From NCBI GenBank assembly GCA_005784505.1, contig VCAZ01000105.1, positions 88,501-152,500 on the forward strand: 64,000 nucleotides of DNA, in the 5' to 3' direction. The stretch is from Bagarius yarrelli (Eukaryota; Chordata; Actinopteri; Siluriformes; Sisoridae). This document shows, one piece after another, positions 62,883 to 64,000 of this stretch. The position numbers and the translations under genes are program-made. The notes beneath the pieces are model-generated. The model made no database searches, had not been told where the DNA came from, and saw only the letters and a program-made list of their open reading frames with translations. Each line of letters begins with the position of its first letter. Position 1 is the stretch's first letter.

Positions 62883-63521
62883 ATAATAAAAAATTAATAT
62901 TTAGCTCATTAACTACATTCACTGTAAATTAAACACATCTACACTGTATGGTCAGAAGTTGTGGACACCTCACCAGCACCAGTGTCATTCCCTAAATTGA
63001 TTCTACAATTGTTGTCCCAAATGTCTCTGTATGTTGGAACATTCCATTATGTCCTTCACTGTAATTAAGAGACAATAACAATGTCCCTGCGCACAAAACT
63101 GAAAACATGAAATCTCCATGAAGACGTGCTGTGTTCTGGATGTTTTGGAGTAGAAGAACTCTCATGTCCTGGACAGAGTCCTGATTCTGACTCATCCCCT
63201 TTAAACTGAACACCTTTAAACTGAACACCTTTGGGATGAACTGGAACCCGGACTGAACCCCAGATCCCCAAACCTCAACATTAGTGTCTGTTCAAATCCC
63301 CACAGTCACATGACACAGAAGAAGCTCGCATTACATCATCACTGGGTGAGTAAACTATCGTCCTGTTGTCAGGAGCATGGAGAGGAACTGGAATACAGGA
63401 GAAGGAGGAGAGACTCGTACCCAGAGCCAGCTTGGCCATCTGCAGGTTGCTGATCCAGGCCTGCTTGACTGAAGGACTCGTGGTGTTGAAGACGGCCGTG
63501 AAGAACGTAGGTCGACCCGAT
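42533..63521 (-). CDS. arhgef10: Rho guanine nucleotide exchange factor 10, last nine coding exons (5' part outside window)
   Basis: Exons in transcript order: 63521-63421, 62838-62717, 62469-62383, 61557-61349, 61104-60947, 55393-55251, 51955-51781, 43851-43729 and 42957-42533 (stop TGA). All introns are GT-AG and every phase joins, giving 513 residues. The product matches the C-terminal half of vertebrate ARHGEF10: SGRPTFF, then GWFIADDDGNQIKK, CFNVESRILCM, KKVRLQHFFTP, ASSGGQVFII, GVGIWIAFSSGSTLRLFH and PTVMVWQIP at the end. This half is a WD40-like domain. The catalytic DH and the PH domain are upstream, beyond the right edge. By family, ARHGEF10 activates Rho GTPases and is linked to myelination in human. 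KBTBD11 lies downstream on the same strand, as in human. No frameshift or missing exon is apparent. Introns of 5.5, 3.3 and 7.9 kb hold the arrays listed separately. Confidence 0.95.
43729..43851 (-). CDS. arhgef10: arhgef10 coding exon
   Basis: 123 bp between acceptor 'tcgtccag' and donor 'gtggggac'. It encodes HQRVSVSSLLVCHGLL, VGTNLGVTVALSVPR and LQGIPKVT, a WD40-like blade. The split glycine codons on both sides are in phase. A longer frame on this strand is shifted and is not the protein. Confidence 0.93.
43896..44065 (-). repeat. SINE family A copy
   Basis: 'catttgagcagacgctgtta' and 'tccagagtgacttacattta', then 'ggggcctcaatcaggggccc'. In the last ARHGEF10 intron region, 45 bp upstream of the exon at 43851. 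Confidence 0.75.
44108..44412 (+). repeat. SINE family A fragment followed by family B fragment
   Basis: 44108-44215 has 'gttatgggttcaacttccaa' and 'gggcaaggcccctaacccc'. 44286-44412 has 'ttaaacgaggcccctaactc' and 'ctgtatcatggctgatcctg'. Both are incomplete. Confidence 0.65.
44446..44682. repeat. (AAT)n-rich simple repeat
   Basis: Imperfect AAT/AAAT repeats over about 235 bp. Confidence 0.9.
44738..45130 (-). repeat. Cluster of three SINE family A fragments
   Basis: 44738-44790, 44802-44962 ('gccttgctcaggggcccagc') and 45005-45130 ('gctgggaatcgaacccacat') are all in reverse orientation. Different fragments adjoin, so this region is a hotspot for these insertions. Confidence 0.7.
45131..45688. 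other. Intronic, nothing firm recognised
   Basis: Contains a (TC)n run at 45416-45436 and poly-A at 45466-45480. No exon of ARHGEF10 is expected here, because the flanking exons join in phase. Confidence 0.5.
45690..46022 (+). mobile_element. MITE family M2 copy
   Basis: Starts 'cccaaaagtatcggaacacc', includes 'gcacggggacattgtcctga' and 'cacagttccagtgaaggaag', and ends 'tgtccacaaacttttggcct'. Similar to 62.94-63.33 kb, 49.71-49.99 kb and the inverted-repeat arms at the window start. The terminal 'aaaagt..ggaacac' / 'aaacttttggcc' are inverted. Confidence 0.65.
46703..46895 (+). repeat. Dispersed repeat family D copy
   Basis: 'cagtggacattgtctcacag', 'gaaaccttgagaggaaccag' and 'agagggaacttgtcctcatc'. 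This is the part of the family not included in the 20.19 kb copy. Confidence 0.7.
47078..47256 (+). repeat. SINE family A, near complete
   Basis: 'gtgttggcttagtggttaag', 'cagctacaccaagacaccac', 'ggcaagggccctaaccccca' and 'ccgctctggataagaacgtc', with tail 'gctgtaaatgtaaatg'. Confidence 0.85.
47552..47806 (-). other. Coding-like segment of unknown identity in ARHGEF10 intron
   Basis: An 84-residue frame of ordinary amino-acid composition (…VPVVRLTICEGERDS…, NRFVFTTNGSCVAQP) in sequence more GC-rich than its surroundings. It is not part of known ARHGEF10, since the exons at 51955-51781 and 43851-43729 join in phase without it. It may be a repeat-derived fragment or an exon of another transcript. 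I do not recognise it. Confidence 0.3.
48352..48854. mobile_element. MITE family M1, complete copy
   Basis: About 500 bp with inverted ends 'tacagcggtgacttgacttt' on the left and 'gtaagtcaaagtacccactg' plus 'ta' on the right. TA at both limits suggests Tc1/mariner-type target duplication. Partial copies lie at 18.81 kb and 23.35 kb. No coding capacity. Confidence 0.8.
49068..49258 (+). repeat. SINE family A copy
   Basis: 'attgtagttcagtggttaat', 'gtttgattcccagaaccacc' and 'ccctgagcaaggcccttaac', with the tail 'actctggatactggcgtcta'. Confidence 0.85.
49618..49712 (-). repeat. SINE family A fragment
   Basis: 'tttacccaaggacccaacag' and 'ctgggaatcgaactcataac'; the tail is missing. Confidence 0.65.
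49713..49985 (-). mobile_element. MITE family M2 copy
   Basis: 'ctgtgttctggatgttttgg', 'agtagaagagctcttatgtc' and 'tgaactggaacccagactga' match 63.12-63.27 kb closely. Confidence 0.7.
50405..50525 (-). repeat. SINE family A fragment
   Basis: 'ttaggggccttgcccagggg', 'gtgctgagaattgaacccat' and 'aatccaacctctgaaccacc'. Confidence 0.7.
50526..51125. other. Intronic, nothing recognised
   Basis: Includes (GT)n at 50823-50850 and (TTA)n at 50970-51005. Confidence 0.5.
51126..51385. repeat. (CA)n array plus an 80-bp tandem duplication
   Basis: (CA)n at 51132-51193, then a segment with 'aagctaagtctgtgacctaa' and 'tcccaaacttacttcctcaa' present twice (about 51190-51262 and 51272-51345), and a further (CA)n. 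Confidence 0.85.
51535..51590. repeat. (GT)n with GC interruptions
   Basis: GT repeat with three GC steps. Confidence 0.9.
51781..51955 (-). CDS. arhgef10: arhgef10 coding exon
   Basis: 175 bp between acceptor 'tcatttag' and donor 'gtaaacac'. It encodes HQLEAHQEEGMVVSQMVVAG, then VGIWIAFSSGSTLRLFHIET and LEHLQDINIATPVHNILS plus the first base of a glycine codon. This is the most conserved exon of the set. Confidence 0.95.
52016..53575. repeat. 34-bp minisatellite, roughly 40-45 copies
   Basis: The unit is 'gaggccacgccttcttccct' followed by 'atgactgagacaca'. Many units are identical. The rest carry point changes, short insertions or truncations, and order decays from about 53280 to the right. 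It begins 60 bp upstream of the 3' splice site of the 51955-51781 exon, in the ARHGEF10 intron. Confidence 0.95.
53576..54045. other. Intronic, nothing recognised
   Basis: (CA)n at 53708-53731. No coding signal. Confidence 0.5.
54046..55155. repeat. Degenerate 'ctactgtac' repeat region
   Basis: About 1.1 kb of imperfect CTACTGTACTTTACTATAGTATAC-like motifs. A longer period of about 120 bp is marked by recurring 'acaatactgttattttctta'. The Tyr/Leu/Cys-rich open frames are repeat products. Confidence 0.85.
55251..55393 (-). CDS. arhgef10: arhgef10 coding exon
   Basis: 143 bp between acceptor 'cctcctgcag' and donor 'gtaaagg'. It encodes DGSWDSSGVRLLKLAVLPVK, then SLLAVGECVWASSGGQVFII and DARTHTLE. 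A split aspartate codon joins it to the preceding exon. Confidence 0.95.
55640..56700 (-). pseudogene. Tc1-like transposase remnant in ARHGEF10 intron
   Basis: The reverse strand reads QHDNDPKHTTKATKE, a stop, then CKEEWNKILPETCVNLVANY and KGFITKY at the end, which is the C-terminal third of a Tc1 transposase. Its N-terminal DLHKAGMGYKTIA-like segment lies near 56.55 kb. The third catalytic block (DLNPIENLW) is disrupted and several stops occur, so it is inactive. Confidence 0.85.
56701..57840. other. Intronic, microsatellites only
   Basis: (CA)n at 56995-57017 and 57467-57486, and (GT)n at 57104-57120 and 57207-57225. No exon expected or seen. Confidence 0.55.
57840..57998. repeat. Two long (CA)n runs with C-rich linkers
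   Basis: 57866-57900 and 57949-57995, with CCCACC-rich sequence between. Confidence 0.95.
57999..58605. other. Intronic, CA/CT-rich in part
   Basis: 58348-58560 is rich in imperfect CACA/CTCA repeats. Nothing else recognised. Confidence 0.5.
58606..59028. repeat. (CAT/CAC)n trinucleotide array
   Basis: About 420 bp of TCATCA/TCACCA/TCTTCA triplets. Because the period is three, it leaves long open frames on both strands (Ile/Thr-rich or Met/Val-rich), which are not genes. Confidence 0.95.
59320..59620 (+). pseudogene. 3' end of a LINE open reading frame
   Basis: The forward strand reads EARLRWFGHVQRRDSEYIGR, then RMLEMKLPGRR, stop, RGRPERRYIDGC. RLRWFGHV..R..YIGRR.L.M.LPG.R.RGRP is the conserved C-terminus of a common fish non-LTR retrotransposon. 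The fragment contains stops. Confidence 0.85.
59690..59790 (+). repeat. Local repeat R3, copy 1
   Basis: 'aaatgccctataactgtccc' to 'gagaaatggaatgttccggt'. It is the first of three diverged copies. Confidence 0.75.
59868..60036 (+). repeat. Local repeat R3, copy 2
   Basis: 'atgccctataactgaactat', 'ctggaatgttctggtctgtt', 'ccagaaagacaaggacaacg', 'gaaagagtgagacaatgagg' and 'tctctcactgtcggtctttt'. Confidence 0.8.
60165..60625. repeat. Cluster of TAGCATGCTA palindromes
   Basis: The hexamer GCATGC, usually within ctagcatgcta, occurs about eight times in 460 bp, joined by 'cttaactaaaccc' phrases. A related single motif lies at 59258. It is a degenerate tandem array of about 50-80 bp units. Confidence 0.8.
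60638..60828 (+). repeat. Local repeat R3, copy 3
   Basis: 'aaatggcctctaactgaccc', 'agaaatggaatgttccggtc', 'tgttccagagagaaaaggat' and 'tccctcactgtctgtctttc'. Closest to copy 2. Confidence 0.8.
60947..61104 (-). CDS. arhgef10: arhgef10 coding exon
   Basis: 158 bp between acceptor 'cgttttgcag' and donor 'gtgagttc'. It encodes ISVYKSSQRSKKVRLQHFFT, PDKAAVTCLAYRSPFLYAGL and VSGSLAVYSRAP, completing a split serine codon at the start and opening an aspartate codon at the end. Confidence 0.95.
61349..61557 (-). CDS. arhgef10: arhgef10 coding exon
   Basis: 209 bp between acceptor 'gtttag' and donor 'gtacgcc'. It encodes VASCTNQMAQIAVVAMQNSS, PKVTECFNVESRILCMTYVP, a short variable linker and TPTVCVGTEEG. 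Confidence 0.95.
61690..62245. repeat. 20-bp tandem repeat 'ccacatgacgtctggtggca'
   Basis: About 25 imperfect copies in the intron between the 61557 and 62383 exons. The period is 20 bp, so no frame is maintained. Variants such as 'tcatatgacttctaatggca' alternate in a higher order toward 62.0-62.15 kb. Confidence 0.9.
62383..62469 (-). CDS. arhgef10: arhgef10 coding exon
   Basis: 87 bp, exactly 29 codons. Acceptor 'gtgtcag', donor 'gtaaac'. It encodes VECAVHNPEPHITSESTADV and PVVGHGCVW. A (CA)n run abuts the acceptor side at about 62478-62502. Confidence 0.93.
62717..62838 (-). CDS. arhgef10: arhgef10 coding exon
   Basis: 122 bp. Acceptor 'gtgacag', donor 'gtgagtt'. It encodes ENNVQGWFIADDDGNQIKKQ, then KHPLLLKHLPVVMSRLQEFK. 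A (CA)n run lies next to the acceptor (62848-62872). Confidence 0.95.
62942..63328 (-). mobile_element. MITE family M2 copy
   Basis: 'tacactgtatggtcagaagt' end, 'acaatgtccctgcgcacaaa', 'gctgtgttctggatgttttg' and a duplicated 'tttaaactgaacacctt' at 63201-63232. It lies in the intron just 5' of the 62838 exon. Confidence 0.7.
63421..63521 (-). CDS. arhgef10: arhgef10 coding exon (most 5' seen)
   Basis: 101 bp. Acceptor 'gccacag', donor 'gtacgag'. It encodes SGRPTFFTAVFNTTSPSVKQ and AWISNLQMAKLAL, the junction after the PH domain in the family. The split codon at its 5' end belongs to an exon outside the window. Longer frames on this strand are out of phase. Confidence 0.93.
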
Positions 63522-63680
63522 CTGTGGCGAGAACGTGACAGACATGTGACCCATTAACATGCTTATCTACATATTTCTGTATTTGATCTGTTTTGTGGGT
63601 TTGATCTGCTCCGGAAACCAAAAAGAGTCAGATACAAAAAAAAGTCAGCCAGCCAATCAGACGCTTTCTGTTGTAAAGCG

Positions 63681-63856
63681 GTAAAGAAAGAAAGAGAGAC
63701 GAAATGAGAGAGAGACAACAGGAGAAAAAAAGAGATAGAGAGAGAGAGACCAACAGGAGAAAGAGAGAAAGAGATGACAGGAGAGAGAGACCCACAGTTG
63801 AGAGAGACCAAAAGGACAGAGACAGAAGGTGAGCAAGAGAGAGATTGAGAAAAAGA

Positions 63857-63892
<36 letters not shown>

Positions 63893-64000
63893 AAGAGAGA
63901 CAGGAAAGAGAGAAAACAGGAGAGCAACAGACACAAGAGAGAGACAGGGAAAAAGAGGGACAAAAAGGAGAGGGACAGACAGGAAAGAGACAAAAGGAGA
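63681..64000. repeat. Purine-rich (GA)n/(GAGAAA)n tract
   Basis: About 320 bp of GA-rich simple sequence, with a pure (GA)n at 63858-63890, running to the window end. The Ser/Leu-rich frames on the other strand are artefacts. Confidence 0.95.

Noticed and set aside
63355..63621. 88-residue minus-strand frame over the 63.4-kb exon
   Set aside because: It is out of phase with ARHGEF10 and ignores the clear acceptor and donor sites.

Overview
This is vertebrate nuclear DNA, most likely from a ray-finned fish and plausibly a catfish (Siluriformes). The evidence is split genes with GT-AG introns and teleost-style Tc1/mariner, L2-like LINE and hAT-like remnants. There are also many copies of tRNA-derived SINEs ending in a 'ctggataagg..tctgccaaat..gtaaatg' tail, which I associate with catfish genomes, and abundant CA/GT microsatellites. 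The catfish assignment is inference; the teleost assignment is firm.

Layout. (1) 1-6.7 kb is repeat-rich intergenic DNA: a near-perfect inverted repeat, SINEs, a 37-bp tandem array, an L2-like reverse-transcriptase scrap and a mariner scrap. (2) 6.8-8.5 kb and 17.0-19.4 kb hold two paralogous five-exon genes on the + strand. Each encodes a secreted protein with a signal peptide, two C-type lectin domains and a conserved charged tail. They are products of a tandem duplication, and all exon phases could be resolved. (3) Between and after them (9-26 kb) lie decayed LINE and Tc1 copies, including an almost full-length but inactivated Tc1 element at 20.76-22.30 kb. (4) 27.47-29.46 kb (- strand) is an intact single-exon KBTBD11 gene (BTB, BACK, kelch). 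(5) 29.5-42.5 kb is intergenic: repeated blocks upstream of KBTBD11, a telomere-like CCCTAA-type array of about 1 kb, a 146-bp poly-C tract, and a TAG/TTA array with a 69-bp higher-order unit. (6) 42.53-63.52 kb (- strand) carries the last nine coding exons of ARHGEF10, a Rho guanine-nucleotide exchange factor. They encode 513 residues of its C-terminal WD40-like half. The DH and PH domains lie beyond the right edge. Its introns hold a 34-bp minisatellite of about 1.5 kb, several other tandem arrays, a Tc1 remnant and SINEs.

ARHGEF10 followed by KBTBD11 in the same orientation matches the order on human 8p23.3, so this is a conserved syntenic pair and each identification supports the other. 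The lectin genes are probably innate-immune or carbohydrate-recognition proteins. KBTBD11 is a predicted cullin-3 adaptor, and ARHGEF10 acts on Rho GTPases. Nothing indicates that the three loci work in one pathway.

I found no convincing new multi-gene system. The most interesting points are the mixed EPN/QPD lectin pair, the hairpin-framed telomeric repeat just 5' of KBTBD11, the tandemly repeated AATAAA hexamers just beyond the ARHGEF10 stop codon, and an unidentified coding-like segment in an ARHGEF10 intron.
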